Shown here one piece after another: positions 34,993 through 43,448 of a stretch of DNA of 64,000 nt. The stretch lies in assembly GCA_026003235.1 (NCBI GenBank), contig BPGW01000003.1:186001-250000 (forward strand). The letters are read 5' to 3'. The DNA comes from Bacteroidia bacterium (GTDB lineage: Bacteria; Bacteroidota; Bacteroidia; SpSt-205). Position 1 is the first letter of the stretch. Every line of letters starts with the position of its first letter. Below the pieces are notes generated by a model, which saw only the letters and a program-made list of their open reading frames with translations, searched no databases and was not told where the DNA came from. The position numbers were made by a program, and so were the translations under genes.

Positions 34993-36618
34993 ATGCGGTA
35001 CCTCTGGTGGGTAACATTCTGCGCGGCGGTCCTTTGGGGCCAGAGTCTTTCCGAAGCGGAACAGGCCCTGAGCCGGGAAAACTACGACCGTGTACTGAGT
35101 CTGACCCAGCAAATCTTGTCTGCCAAACCCAAGGAGCTCTACGCGTACTACCTACAGGGCCAGGCCTACCTCGGCCAAGCTCGGCAGCTGGAAGAAGACG
35201 ACCCTCGCCGTGCCCTTCTGCTGAAAAACGCGCGCGAAAGCTTTTCGGCAGCCTTAGAGAAAAACAACAAGTTTGCTTACGGCTATATCGGCCTTGCTGA
35301 AGTAGAGCTGGCTTCAGGCGCATCGGAGTCTGCCAAAAACCACCTCGCCAAAGCCGAAGAGTACGGCGCTTCCGACCCCAAAGCCCTCATAGAAGCTGCA
35401 CGAGTGTATACCCTGCTTGGCGGCAAGTTGGGTACGGATAAGGCCACCCTTTTGCTTTCCAAAGCCAAAACGAAAGACCCCTCCAACTCCGCTATCTTGC
35501 GAGGCCTGGGGGACTTGTGGCTTCAACAAAATGTGCTGGAGCTGGCCATAGACAACTACCAGAAAGCCACCGCCGCCGAACCGCAAAACCCAGAAAACTT
35601 TTATCGGTTAGGTTTGGCCTACGCCAAAGCCAAATCGTACAAAGATGCGGCAGAAGCCTTCCGCAAAGCCATAGAACTGGATCCAGGCTTTGCTCCCGCT
35701 TACCGCGAGCTGGGCGAAATCTATTACCTCGCCCAAAAATACACCCAAGCCAAGGAAAACTACCAGAAATATGTAACGCTCCGTCCCGAACTTCCCGCTC
35801 GGGTGCGCTATGCCACCTTCCTGTATCTGAGCAAAGACTACAAAGCGGCCATTCAGGAAATCCAGGCTGTACTCAAGGATACCTTCAGCTTGACGCTCCA
35901 ACGGCTCTTGGGCTATTCTCTCATAGAAGATGGTCAATATGAGGAGGGCCTCAAAGCCTTACAGCTTTACTTTGACCGGCAAAAGCCAGAAAAAGTTATC
36001 GCCAAAGACTATGCCTTCTATGCAAAGGCGCTGGATAAAGTGGGCAAGGACTCCCTCGCTGTGGTCTACTACGCCAAAGCCATAGAGAAGGACCCTAAAC
36101 TCGGGGCCGACCTGTATCCCGAAATGGCCAATGCTCTCAACACCCTTGGCCGTTACAAAGAAGCCGCCACAGCCCTGGAAAAAGCTATCCAGTATACCAA
36201 CGCTCTCAATCACTATTATGCCCTTGGACGCATTTATTACAAGCTCGGCCAGACAGAAAAAGACTCCACCTACTTCCGCAAAGCCATTGAGGCCTTTACC
36301 TACGTGAAAGACAAAAAACCGGACCTGGTGCCCGTGTATACCGAGTTGGGGCGGTGCCATGCCATGTTAGACCCCGAAAGTCAGGCCGGTCTGGCTAAGC
36401 CTTTCTACGAAAAAGTCGTGGAGCTGGCCCAAGCTGAACCCACCAAGTACGCCAACGACCTGAAGGAGGCTTACGCTTACTTGGGCTATTACTACTACCT
36501 CAAAGAAGACTTTCAAAAGTCGTACGACGCCTACAGCCGTCTGAAGGAGCTAGACCCGCAGAATCCCCAAGCGGCCCAGGCGCTTCCTTACCTGGAAAAC
36601 ATGCTCAAGAAGCGCTGA
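34993..36618 (+). CDS. Exported TPR-repeat protein (541 residues)
   Basis: A signal peptide ending VLWGQS is followed by about 12 TPR units over the whole length. The clearest repeats are NYQKATAAEPQNPENFYRLGLAYAKAKSY, AAEAFRKAIELDPGFAPAYRELGEIYY and the Tyr-rich C-terminal AYLGYYYYLKEDFQKSYDAYSRLKELDP. The protein is presumably a periplasmic scaffold. The in-frame extension to 34906 lies upstream of the promoter box and is unlikely to be translated. DUF4286 follows after 4 nt. Confidence 0.87.
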   Translation: MRYLWWVTFCAAVLWGQSLSEAEQALSRENYDRVLSLTQQILSAKPKELYAYYLQGQAYLGQARQLEEDDPRRALLLKNARESFSAALEKNNKFAYGYIGLAEVELASGASESAKNHLAKAEEYGASDPKALIEAARVYTLLGGKLGTDKATLLLSKAKTKDPSNSAILRGLGDLWLQQNVLELAIDNYQKATAAEPQNPENFYRLGLAYAKAKSYKDAAEAFRKAIELDPGFAPAYRELGEIYYLAQKYTQAKENYQKYVTLRPELPARVRYATFLYLSKDYKAAIQEIQAVLKDTFSLTLQRLLGYSLIEDGQYEEGLKALQLYFDRQKPEKVIAKDYAFYAKALDKVGKDSLAVVYYAKAIEKDPKLGADLYPEMANALNTLGRYKEAATALEKAIQYTNALNHYYALGRIYYKLGQTEKDSTYFRKAIEAFTYVKDKKPDLVPVYTELGRCHAMLDPESQAGLAKPFYEKVVELAQAEPTKYANDLKEAYAYLGYYYYLKEDFQKSYDAYSRLKELDPQNPQAAQALPYLENMLKKR

Positions 36619-36622
36619 AGCC

Positions 36623-36928
36623 ATGCGAATATACGCTGTTCGGGTGGAGATAGAAACAGACGCAGCGGAGGCCTGGCAGCGGTGGATGGTGCATACGCAC
36701 ATTCCGGAAGTGCTCCAGACGGGGTACTTTCGGGGGCATCGGTTTGGGGAAGTGGTAGAGCCGGCCGCCCCCCCTGGCTACCGTACCTTTCTGGTGCTGT
36801 ACGAAGCCGCCACACCTGAGGCTCTCTCAGCTTACTTGGAGAAAGAAGCGCCTCGCCTGCGGGCCGCTTACCCGCCGGAGTTTCAGGGGCGCTTCCGGGC
36901 CGAAAGGTGGATATGGGAGATGCGGTAG
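36623..36928 (+). CDS. DUF4286 family protein
   Basis: The 101-residue cytosolic protein matches the DUF4286 pattern: an opening strand with alternating Val/Glu, W(xx)WM(xx)THIPEVLQTGYF, then RTFLVLYEA and a C-terminal EKEAPRLRAAYPPEFQGRF. The fold is a small ferredoxin-like dimer; no function is known. It is conserved across Bacteroidota. The stop lies inside the next gene, so it is coupled to the flavoprotein. Confidence 0.82.
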   Translation: MRIYAVRVEIETDAAEAWQRWMVHTHIPEVLQTGYFRGHRFGEVVEPAAPPGYRTFLVLYEAATPEALSAYLEKEAPRLRAAYPPEFQGRFRAERWIWEMR

Positions 36929-38031
36929 AACCGGTGGTTATCGTGGGCGCCGGACCGGCAGGGCTTGCCTGCGCTTGGCGCCTAGCCCAACTGGGCTTCT
37001 CGCCCCTCCTCCTGGAGAAGGCCACCTTTCCCCGAGATAAAGTATGTGGCGATGCCCTAAGCGGGAAGGTGGTGGCTTTGGTTCGTAAGCTCGGCGGAGA
37101 AGCGGCGCTGGACCGCCTCTTTGCGCATCCCGAAGCTCAGCCCGCCTCTATGCTGGCTTTGGTGGATAAACGAGGGCGGCAGCTGCGGTTGGCGTTTCCC
37201 CCTCATCGGGGTTATCCCCAGGGCCTTCTCCTACGCCGCTACGCTTTTGACGCTTGGCTGGCTGCGCAGCTCCCTCCCACGGTCCGCTTGCGCACAGGCA
37301 CCGCCGTGAAAGCCCTCCTTCGCCAAGGAAGCCTCTGGCACCTACAGCTGGAAGGGCAGCCCCCGCTCCAAGCCCATTTTGTGGTAGGGGCCGAAGGGGT
37401 GGCCTCGCGCGTAGCCCGTTGGGTAGAGGCTTACCATGGCTTGGGCCGCCCCGTGACCTTTCCCGCTGTGCGAGGGTACGTAGAAACCCTCAGCTCCTCC
37501 GAAGCGCTGGAACTGCACTTTGTGCCGCCGGTCCTGCCTGGGTATTTCTGGGCTTTTCCCATGGGCAAGAGGTGGAATGTGGGCGTAGGAACCAGCCAGC
37601 GAAAAGCCCGCTTGCCCTTGCGGACCCTTTTGCAAGCTCGGTGGCCGGCCGTGCAAGGACTGGCAGGCCACGGGATACCCGTCGCTTTGCAGAAAAGACC
37701 CCTGACCGCGCCGGGCTGCGCCCTCATTGGCGATGCGGCGGCCCTCGCAGACCCCTTCACCGGGGAAGGCATCGGCAATGCCCTCCTGAGTGGCATCCGC
37801 CTCGCAGAAGCCTTAGCGGCCTTTCCCCCTTCCAAGTGGGCCACCTTGGACTTAGCGGCTACCTACACCCATCGCCTTTACAAGGAACTGTCGGCCGAAC
37901 TGCGGATGTCCCGGTGGCTATACCGATTAGCTACGCAAGGCTGGGCCGTAGAAGGGCTCATAGGCATAGCTGAGCGGCATCCGGGGCTGGTTAGGTGGGT
38001 TTTGCGCAGCTACGGCGTGAAGAAGGTTTGA
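36913..38031 (+). CDS. Geranylgeranyl-reductase-family FAD-dependent oxidoreductase
   Basis: The 372-residue flavoprotein has GAGPAG at residues 12-17, the family motif CGDALSGK near 39-47 and the second FAD site GDAAALADPFTGEGIGNALLSG near 272-293. Members reduce isoprenoid double bonds in archaeal lipids, chlorophyll or menaquinone side chains, or oxidise other substrates. Linkage to the GGGPS gene at 30368 in this window suggests ether-lipid or quinone chain reduction, but this is inference. ATG 36913 overlaps the DUF4286 stop by 16 nt; GTG 36907 is a possible start. Confidence 0.85.
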   Translation: MGDAVEPVVIVGAGPAGLACAWRLAQLGFSPLLLEKATFPRDKVCGDALSGKVVALVRKLGGEAALDRLFAHPEAQPASMLALVDKRGRQLRLAFPPHRGYPQGLLLRRYAFDAWLAAQLPPTVRLRTGTAVKALLRQGSLWHLQLEGQPPLQAHFVVGAEGVASRVARWVEAYHGLGRPVTFPAVRGYVETLSSSEALELHFVPPVLPGYFWAFPMGKRWNVGVGTSQRKARLPLRTLLQARWPAVQGLAGHGIPVALQKRPLTAPGCALIGDAAALADPFTGEGIGNALLSGIRLAEALAAFPPSKWATLDLAATYTHRLYKELSAELRMSRWLYRLATQGWAVEGLIGIAERHPGLVRWVLRSYGVKKV

Positions 38032-38050
38032 TAAGAGGGGCGAAAGAGAA

Positions 38051-38081
38051 GGGGGGGCGGCGCCGCAGGCGCCGCCCCCCC
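38051..38081. terminator. GC-rich perfect inverted repeat, probable bidirectional terminator
   Basis: Perfect 14-bp arms, GGGGGGGCGGCGCC at 38051-38064 and its complement at 38068-38081, flank the loop GCA. It lies 20 bp after the stop of the flavoprotein gene and 30 bp before the stop of the minus-strand T9SS ORF. No U-tract follows, so a Rho-independent terminator is inferred from stability and position alone. Confidence 0.6.
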
Positions 38082-38110
38082 AAGACCCCACCACACCCAC
38101 AAAGCTTCCC

Positions 38111-38410
38111 TCACTCCCGCATCAGCTTGCCGCTCCAGCTGTGGCGGGTACCCCGCACTTCAACCGCATAGAGTCCCTGCGCCCACTCACCCGAAGGCAA
38201 GGCCAGCCGACAGCTCCCAGCCCCAAAATAGCCCCGATGGAGCCATACCAGCTGGCCTACGCTGTTGTAAACGCGGGTTTCCACCGAATCCGCTTCAGGC
38301 AGGGAGAAGATAAGCCACGTGCCGCTTCGGGTGGGATTCGGCTCTAACCGCACCGAGAAAGGCTGCCCTTCCAGATTCAGTCGGGCCTCGGCTAAGTTGG
38401 ACTCAAGCAC
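38111..38410 (-). CDS. Orphan T9SS type A sorting domain ORF (possible remnant)
   Basis: The frame encodes little more than a Por-type C-terminal sorting domain: EPNPTRSGTWLIF, then RVYNSVGQLVWLHRG and QGLYAVEVRGTRHSWSGKLMRE. These domains normally end a large secreted protein with a signal peptide. Here there is no signal peptide or cargo: the only in-frame sequence upstream is 7 codons, then the TGA of metE. The start is uncertain (GTG at 38410 is the first listed possibility). It could be the remains of a lost T9SS protein. Confidence 0.55.
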   Translation of the reverse strand: MLESNLAEARLNLEGQPFSVRLEPNPTRSGTWLIFSLPEADSVETRVYNSVGQLVWLHRGYFGAGSCRLALPSGEWAQGLYAVEVRGTRHSWSGKLMRE

Positions 38411-38431
38411 CCGCTGGCCCGGCGTGCTGGA

Positions 38432-40669
38432 TCAGGGAGAAACTCGCATGCGTGCGGCGGTGGCGGCTTGGACCATGTGGCGAAGGGCTGGCGTTACCTC
38501 TTCCCAGCGGCGGGTTTTGAGGCCGCAGTCCGGATTGACCCACAGCAGGGCATCGGGCAGCACCCGCCGAGCCGCCTCTATCACCTGCGCTATGTGCTCC
38601 ACCGACGGGACCGCTGGCGAGTGAATATCGTACACCCCCAGCCCAATCTGCCGGTCCCACTGCGGAAACCGCCGAAACTCCTCCACCAGCGTGCCTTTGC
38701 TGCGCGAAGCTTCAATAGACACCACATCAAAGTCCATCTCCCAGATGTAGCGGAGGATGCTTTCAAACTCCGAGTAGCACATGTGGGAGTGGATTTGGGT
38801 TTCGGGTTTGGCGCGGGAGGCCAGCCGAAAAGCCCGCACCGCCCAGCGGAAGTACGCCGGCCAGTCTTTTTTCTTGAGAGGGGCCCCCTCCCGAAAAGCC
38901 GGTTCGTCAATCTGTATCACCTGAATCCCCGCCGCTTCAAGGTCCTTCACTTCGTCTTGGATAGCTAACGCAATCTGGTAAGCCGCTTCTTCCCGGCTCA
39001 GGTGGGGCGGGGCATAGCTCCAGTTGAGGATCGTGACGGGACCTGTGAGCATGCCCTTGACGGGCTTCTTGGTCAAGGATTGAGCGTAGGCGATTTCTTC
39101 CACCGTCATGGGAGCTGGGCGCCACACATCGCCGTAGATGATAGGGGCCCGATAGACCCGAGAGCCGTAGGAGAGAACCCACCCCTGCGTAGTGATGGCG
39201 AAGCCTTCCAGCCTTTCGGCAAAAAACTCCACCATGTCGCTGCGTTCAAATTCGCCATGGACCAGCACATCCAAGCCCAATTCTTCCTGGTAGCGGATGA
39301 CTTCGGCGATTTTTTCTCGGATGCGGGCTTGGTATTCGGCCTCAGGGACGCGACCTTCTCGGTAAGCTTTGCGCAGGGTCCTCAGGTCTTCGGTTTGGGG
39401 GAAGGACCCGATGGTGGTCGTAGGTAAGGGCGGCAGGTTCAGTTTTTGCTGCTGCAGCTTTATGCGTTCGGCGTAAGGAACCTCCCGCTGGAAGTCCGCC
39501 TCTGTGAGGGCCTGAAGGCGCGCTCGGGTAGGGGGGTGGATGCCGAGGGGTTCTCCCTGCCATAGGGCCTCAGAAGCCGCCACTTCAGCCTGGGCTTGGG
39601 GGTTCCCCTCAAGAGCCTGGGCAAGGGTTCTAAGCTCCATGAGCTTTTCCTTAGCGAAGCTGAGCCGCTCCCAAACCGGCTTGGGAATGTGGGTTTCGGG
39701 GGCTTTGGTGAGGGGTAGAAAAGACAGCGGCGCGCTGGTGGTGAGCCAGATTTCCCGAGCATAGCGGCTAAGCTCTTCCACCTGGGCAGCTTTTTCACGC
39801 AGGTTAGCCCGCCAGACTTGGCGCCCATCTATGAGACCCGCTATAAGCACCTTGTCGTCAGGAAACCCGTATTGTCGGATCGCTTGCCAGTTGGCTTTGC
39901 CGGCCACCAGGTCCAGCGCGATTCCCTTCACGGGCAGCTCCACCAAACGGGGATAAAAGTCCACCGCTTCGTAGTAGGTGAGCAGGTACAGGGGGAAAGC
40001 CTTTAGTTCCTGATACAAGTAGCCCACCAGCGGCACTGGCACTTCGTCAAGCACGAAGGCCGGCTCATGGAGGATAAGGCCCGGTGCGCCAGCTTGCCTC
40101 AGCGCGGCAAGCAAAACCTTGTACGCGGGAAGCAGCTTCTCCGCCAAAGCTTCCATGGCGTCTGGCGAGAGCGGAAGCCCGTCCTTCTTGGAAAGAGCCA
40201 GGAAGGTATAAGGCCCTATCAAGCTGGGCCAGGCGTTTTGCGCCCCCAGCGCCTGCGCCAGCTTGTACTGCTCCACAAAAAACGCTGGGTTAGCAGACAA
40301 AGGCTCATCTTCCCATTCAGGCACCAGGTAATGGTAGTTGGTGTTGAACCACTTGGTCATTTCCAGGGCTGAAGCCCCGCGAGCCATATCAAAGTACGAC
40401 CTCAGTCCTTGATCTTGATAAGGGCGAAACCGTGCCGGAATGAGCCCCAAACCTACAGTCAGGTCCAGCATGGGGTCGTAACGCGACAGCTCCCCGCTCG
40501 GAAACACGTCCGCATACGCCATGTAGGTGGAGAGCCGTTCTTTTTCTACTTCCTCAAGGCCTTTGACCAGGTCATGCTCGGAGATTTTCCCGCTCCAGAA
40601 TCGTTCCAGGAGGGTTTTATACTGCCGCTTTTCTCCCAGGCGAGGGAGGCCGTACGCGAAGACTTTCAT
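38432..40669 (-). CDS. metE: Cobalamin-independent methionine synthase
   Basis: The 745-residue enzyme transfers a methyl group from 5-methyl-tetrahydropteroyltriglutamate to homocysteine. The zinc ligands are visible: HMC within HSHMCYSEF near residue 632, a Glu in the following strand, and Cys in NPDCGLKTR near 716. The TTTIGSFPQT segment near 412 starts the C-terminal barrel. Length and both barrels match the family. A variant box (TACCTTCG) lies 6 nt upstream of the ATG. No cobalamin-dependent metH is in the window. Confidence 0.96.
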   Translation of the reverse strand: MKVFAYGLPRLGEKRQYKTLLERFWSGKISEHDLVKGLEEVEKERLSTYMAYADVFPSGELSRYDPMLDLTVGLGLIPARFRPYQDQGLRSYFDMARGASALEMTKWFNTNYHYLVPEWEDEPLSANPAFFVEQYKLAQALGAQNAWPSLIGPYTFLALSKKDGLPLSPDAMEALAEKLLPAYKVLLAALRQAGAPGLILHEPAFVLDEVPVPLVGYLYQELKAFPLYLLTYYEAVDFYPRLVELPVKGIALDLVAGKANWQAIRQYGFPDDKVLIAGLIDGRQVWRANLREKAAQVEELSRYAREIWLTTSAPLSFLPLTKAPETHIPKPVWERLSFAKEKLMELRTLAQALEGNPQAQAEVAASEALWQGEPLGIHPPTRARLQALTEADFQREVPYAERIKLQQQKLNLPPLPTTTIGSFPQTEDLRTLRKAYREGRVPEAEYQARIREKIAEVIRYQEELGLDVLVHGEFERSDMVEFFAERLEGFAITTQGWVLSYGSRVYRAPIIYGDVWRPAPMTVEEIAYAQSLTKKPVKGMLTGPVTILNWSYAPPHLSREEAAYQIALAIQDEVKDLEAAGIQVIQIDEPAFREGAPLKKKDWPAYFRWAVRAFRLASRAKPETQIHSHMCYSEFESILRYIWEMDFDVVSIEASRSKGTLVEEFRRFPQWDRQIGLGVYDIHSPAVPSVEHIAQVIEAARRVLPDALLWVNPDCGLKTRRWEEVTPALRHMVQAATAARMRVSP

Positions 40670-40675
40670 GCCCGG

Positions 40676-40683
40676 CGAAGGTA
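40676..40683 (-). promoter_or_regulatory. Variant -7 box (TACCTTCG) of metE
   Basis: One mismatch from TAnnTTTG (TTCG), ending 6 nt before the metE ATG. Confidence 0.45.
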
Positions 40684-40706
40684 CGAAAATCCCAACTTTG
40701 CCTGGG

Positions 40707-41603
40707 ATGAATAGAAGCTGGCTCGGGGTTTGGGTGCTGCTGGCGGGGTGTCATCGGGCGCCGGCTTGGCTTGAGGAAGCGCCACTGATTGGGCTGCGGG
40801 TGCGGGACGATGCCGGACGCGAGGTCTACCTTGTGCGTCCCCCTGAACGGGTCGCGTTGGCTGTGCCCGAGGCCGTGCGCCTCTGGCAGGAAGCCGGCCT
40901 TTTCGGTCGGGTGGTAGCCGCCTGTGAAGGCGCCGGAGAAGCTGAACGAGTTTTCTTTCTGCGGTGCGACGATTCGCTGGCCTTGGGGGATGCCCTCTAC
41001 AGAAGCCGACCTGCTTGGGTGTGGGTGGCTTCGCCGCAGGCCTTGCCTCCCTCTACGGCTTTCCCCCTCTACGTCTTCCGGCCTCAGGGGCCCGCCCAGT
41101 GGCTGAAGCACCTTCGCACCCTGGGCCAGGTGTACGACCAGCCTGTGCTCCTGAAACTGGCCGACAGCTTGGAAAAAGACCTGAACCAAGCGATCCAAAA
41201 AACCCAAACCTTGCGCCGGCTCAAGGTAGGGGTGCTTTTGCCGGGCGAACCCCTTCGGTTTCCCTCGCTGGCAGAACCTCTGGCTTCCCTCATAGAGAAG
41301 GCTGGGGGGCAGCTGATCCCGGCAGAAAGCCTGGCCACCACCCTGCCTGAAGTCCTCCTCCTACCGGCAGGCCAGCCCGAACTCGTGAACGATTTCCTGC
41401 GTCTTTATCCGGACGCTTACAGCAGCCCCGCGCTACGCTACAAACGGCTCTTTTCTGTAGAGCGGCAGGTGCTGGAAAACCCCCTTTCTCAGCCGATTCA
41501 GGCGTTTTACACCTTGCTGCGGATTTTGCACCCTGAAGTTAGCCCCTCATCTGAGCCGGCTAATCAGGTACAGCAGCCCGCTCAGGAGGAGGCTCAGCAG
41601 TAA
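40707..41603 (+). CDS. Periplasmic-binding-protein lipoprotein (BtuF/TroA-like)
   Basis: The 298-residue predicted lipoprotein has the lipobox LLAGC near residue 12. The body resembles the class III periplasmic-binding fold used for vitamin B12, siderophores and heme: an opening LIGLRVRDDAGREVYLVRPPERVALA, then the Ala-rich two-lobe arrangement with a long connecting helix (VLLKLADSLEKDLNQAIQKTQTL). A Gln-rich tail ends it. No permease or ATPase is adjacent. Ligand unknown. The frame is open further upstream, but the ATG at 40707 begins the signal peptide. It overlaps DUF2905 by 57 bp. Confidence 0.68.
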   Translation: MNRSWLGVWVLLAGCHRAPAWLEEAPLIGLRVRDDAGREVYLVRPPERVALAVPEAVRLWQEAGLFGRVVAACEGAGEAERVFFLRCDDSLALGDALYRSRPAWVWVASPQALPPSTAFPLYVFRPQGPAQWLKHLRTLGQVYDQPVLLKLADSLEKDLNQAIQKTQTLRRLKVGVLLPGEPLRFPSLAEPLASLIEKAGGQLIPAESLATTLPEVLLLPAGQPELVNDFLRLYPDAYSSPALRYKRLFSVERQVLENPLSQPIQAFYTLLRILHPEVSPSSEPANQVQQPAQEEAQQ

Positions 41604-41768
41604 GCTCGTTCCCAAAGGCAGGTACAAGCGAAAGTTGGGCCGTTGGATTACGATATCGCCGGGGAGGCGAGGCCAAGCGAGGCCCGTTCGGCCGGCCCAC
41701 CACAAGAGAGCCCCTGCCGCTACAAGCCCCAACCCGATGAGCACCAGCAGCCGCCCCAGGCTTTGCAT
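41547..41768 (-). CDS. DUF2905 family two-TM membrane protein
   Basis: The 73-residue protein matches DUF2905: a first TM (LLVLIGLGLVAAGALLWW), the connecting LPGDIVIQRPNFRLYLPLGTS and a second TM ending YLISRLR. No function is known. It overlaps the upstream T9SS gene stop as TGATG, so it is coupled to it, and it overlaps the convergent lipoprotein. Confidence 0.82.
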   Translation of the reverse strand: MQSLGRLLVLIGLGLVAAGALLWWAGRTGLAWPRLPGDIVIQRPNFRLYLPLGTSLLLSLLLSGLLYLISRLR

Positions 41769-42805
41769 CAGCGAAGGAGCACGAAACGATGCCAGCTTGT
41801 CCGCTCCTGCTGCGTCAGACGGAGGAAATACACGCCTTCCGGCAGGGTAGGGGGAAGCTGGAGCCTTCCATCCGGGGGCACTTCCCCTTCAAGGAGCACT
41901 TCGCCGATGAGGCTGCGCACCGCGAAGGTACCCCGAGCCGGTTCTATGTAAAGCACCCCCCGCGTGGGGTTAGGGCCTATCCGGATGGTGCCGCCCGCCA
42001 TAGGAAGGGAGCTGGAGCGATCTTGGTCTTTGTATTGGATAAGAGCAGGGGTAAAGTTGCCTAAAACAAAACTACCCTGGACCCGCAGAAGGGGTATGCC
42101 TTGGCCTGTGCCCAGCCACTCCAGCTCGGTATAGGAAGTGTCACGCCGCTGGACAGGAAAACCTTGGAAATAGACGGTATCCTTCTGGTGCACATCTCGC
42201 CGCAGTCGCAGGCAGGAAAACTGGCCATAAGGCGTAGTAATTTGTCCATACCCATCCGCCTGATGGATGCGGTAGCCTCGCTGGGCGTAGGTGACGGTCC
42301 CAAAGTTCGGCACTTGGAAAGTGAACCGCAGCCAGAAAGTCGTACTGTCCCGATCACCATAATTGAGAGGAAGCACATAGATTTCGTCAGGGTCCTGATA
42401 GCACTGCCAGATGGGTGCGCCATTCACGGTAGCCCCGACGCCTTCTACGGTCATCTTGGACGGACTTTTACGCAGGAAGGCGTACATATCCCGGATAGTT
42501 ACGCCGCCCTGGGAAGGCAGGGAGTCAGCCAGCTTGAGCAGGAGGGCCTGAAGGCTGGCATTGCCGCAGGAAAAACCATACTGCGGCACCTGAAAAGGGC
42601 TCTTCCAATGTACGATGAATTGGGTATCAGCGCTAAGCTGAGAGAAATCCCAAGTGTAATTAGCGCCTGTCGCTAAGAAATCCAGGCCAGCTCGTGGACG
42701 GCTCTGACTAACCAGGTACTCGCTCCCCGCTGAGGGGAGGTCACTCTCTTGTATCTGACTCTGCGCCCAAGCAAGCCCCAGCAGCACAGGCAAAAGGCAT
42801 CGCAT
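41768..42805 (-). CDS. Exported protein with T9SS type A sorting domain
   Basis: The 345-residue protein has a signal peptide ending LGLAWAQS, a cargo region I do not recognise (YTWDFSQLSADTQFIVHW, many aromatic strands) and a C-terminal sorting domain with IGPNPTRGVLYIEP, LIGEVLLEGEV and EGVYFLRLTQQ. It should be secreted and surface-attached or released by T9SS. The frame is open to 42979, but TATCTTTG at 42813-42820 and the signal peptide place the start at 42805. Confidence 0.8.
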   Translation of the reverse strand: MRCLLPVLLGLAWAQSQIQESDLPSAGSEYLVSQSRPRAGLDFLATGANYTWDFSQLSADTQFIVHWKSPFQVPQYGFSCGNASLQALLLKLADSLPSQGGVTIRDMYAFLRKSPSKMTVEGVGATVNGAPIWQCYQDPDEIYVLPLNYGDRDSTTFWLRFTFQVPNFGTVTYAQRGYRIHQADGYGQITTPYGQFSCLRLRRDVHQKDTVYFQGFPVQRRDTSYTELEWLGTGQGIPLLRVQGSFVLGNFTPALIQYKDQDRSSSLPMAGGTIRIGPNPTRGVLYIEPARGTFAVRSLIGEVLLEGEVPPDGRLQLPPTLPEGVYFLRLTQQERTSWHRFVLLR

Positions 42806-42812
42806 ACCTGAG

Positions 42813-42820
42813 CAAAGATA
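42813..42820 (-). promoter_or_regulatory. -7 promoter box (TATCTTTG) of the T9SS/DUF2905 operon
   Basis: The box is 7 nt before the chosen ATG at 42805. Confidence 0.58.
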
Positions 42821-42834
42821 CACCTTTTTGGGAG

Positions 42835-43059
42835 TTAGGGAGGGACGGGATCGTACCCACTTCCCCCCCACGGGTGGCAGCGGCTCAGCCGTCGCAGGGC
42901 CAGCCAGAGACCCTTCAGAGGGCCGTGCTTTTGAATGGCCTCTACGGCATATTGGGAACAAGTAGGGGTGTATCGGCAAGAAGGCGGAAATAGCGGAGAA
43001 ATAGCCCGCTGATAGAAGCGAATAAGCAGGATCAGGCCTTTGCCCAGGAGCTTTGCCAA
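42835..43059 (-). CDS. yidD: Membrane protein insertion efficiency factor YidD
   Basis: The core [36 protein letters not shown] is the YidD signature, with its conserved Cys pair and the closing [13 protein letters not shown]. The family is a small membrane-associated helper of YidC-dependent insertion. With a TTG start at 43059 it has 74 residues, the usual size; the frame is open further, to a TTG at 43140, inside rnpA. It overlaps the end of rnpA, and the set rpmH-rnpA-yidD is the standard order. Confidence 0.85.
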   Translation of the reverse strand: MAKLLGKGLILLIRFYQRAISPLFPPSCRYTPTCSQYAVEAIQKHGPLKGLWLALRRLSRCHPWGGSGYDPVPP

Positions 43060-43448
43060 GCCTGAAAAAGCTTTCGCATGTCGGTTCGCAGCGCCTCCAG
43101 AGTGGGGAAAACAGGAGCCTTCCAGCTCCAGAGGAGCCAAGCGCTTCCTCCCTGCAGCAGGGAGAGAAAGGAGGGCTTCTCTTGGCGATAAGCCTCGCGC
43201 ATCAGGCGGCGAACCCGATTGCGATCATGGGCTTTGCGAAAAACCCGCTTAGACACAGAAAAAGCCACTTGTATCCGAGGCTCCGCAAGCGCCACCCAAA
43301 AATACAGCCCTCGCAAGCTGAGCGCCTCCCCTTCTTTTTTGGTGCCCAAGCGTAGGAGTGCGCTAAATCGCCGCCGTCCTCGTAGAATCTCGCTTTTAGG
43401 CAGGCGGGTAAGGCTCAAGTTAGTAAGGCTTACCGGCGATCGTATCAC
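43032..43448 (-). CDS. rnpA: Ribonuclease P protein component
   Basis: RnpA binds the RNase P RNA and helps mature the 5' ends of tRNAs. The signature [13 protein letters not shown] is present, preceded by [13 protein letters not shown], and the basic N-terminal [13 protein letters not shown] is typical. The start is unsure: GTG 43448 lies inside rpmH in another frame, while TTG 43418, just after the rpmH stop, gives a shorter protein of usual length. The end overlaps yidD. Confidence 0.88.
   Translation of the reverse strand: MIRSPVSLTNLSLTRLPKSEILRGRRRFSALLRLGTKKEGEALSLRGLYFWVALAEPRIQVAFSVSKRVFRKAHDRNRVRRLMREAYRQEKPSFLSLLQGGSAWLLWSWKAPVFPTLEALRTDMRKLFQAWQSSWAKA

Noticed and set aside
38411-38434. 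Selenocysteine or readthrough fusion of MetE to the T9SS tail
   Set aside because: No SECIS-like hairpin is evident after TGA, MetE is cytosolic and complete to its usual C-terminus, and a shared frame occurs by chance one time in three. I keep only the remnant reading as a finding.
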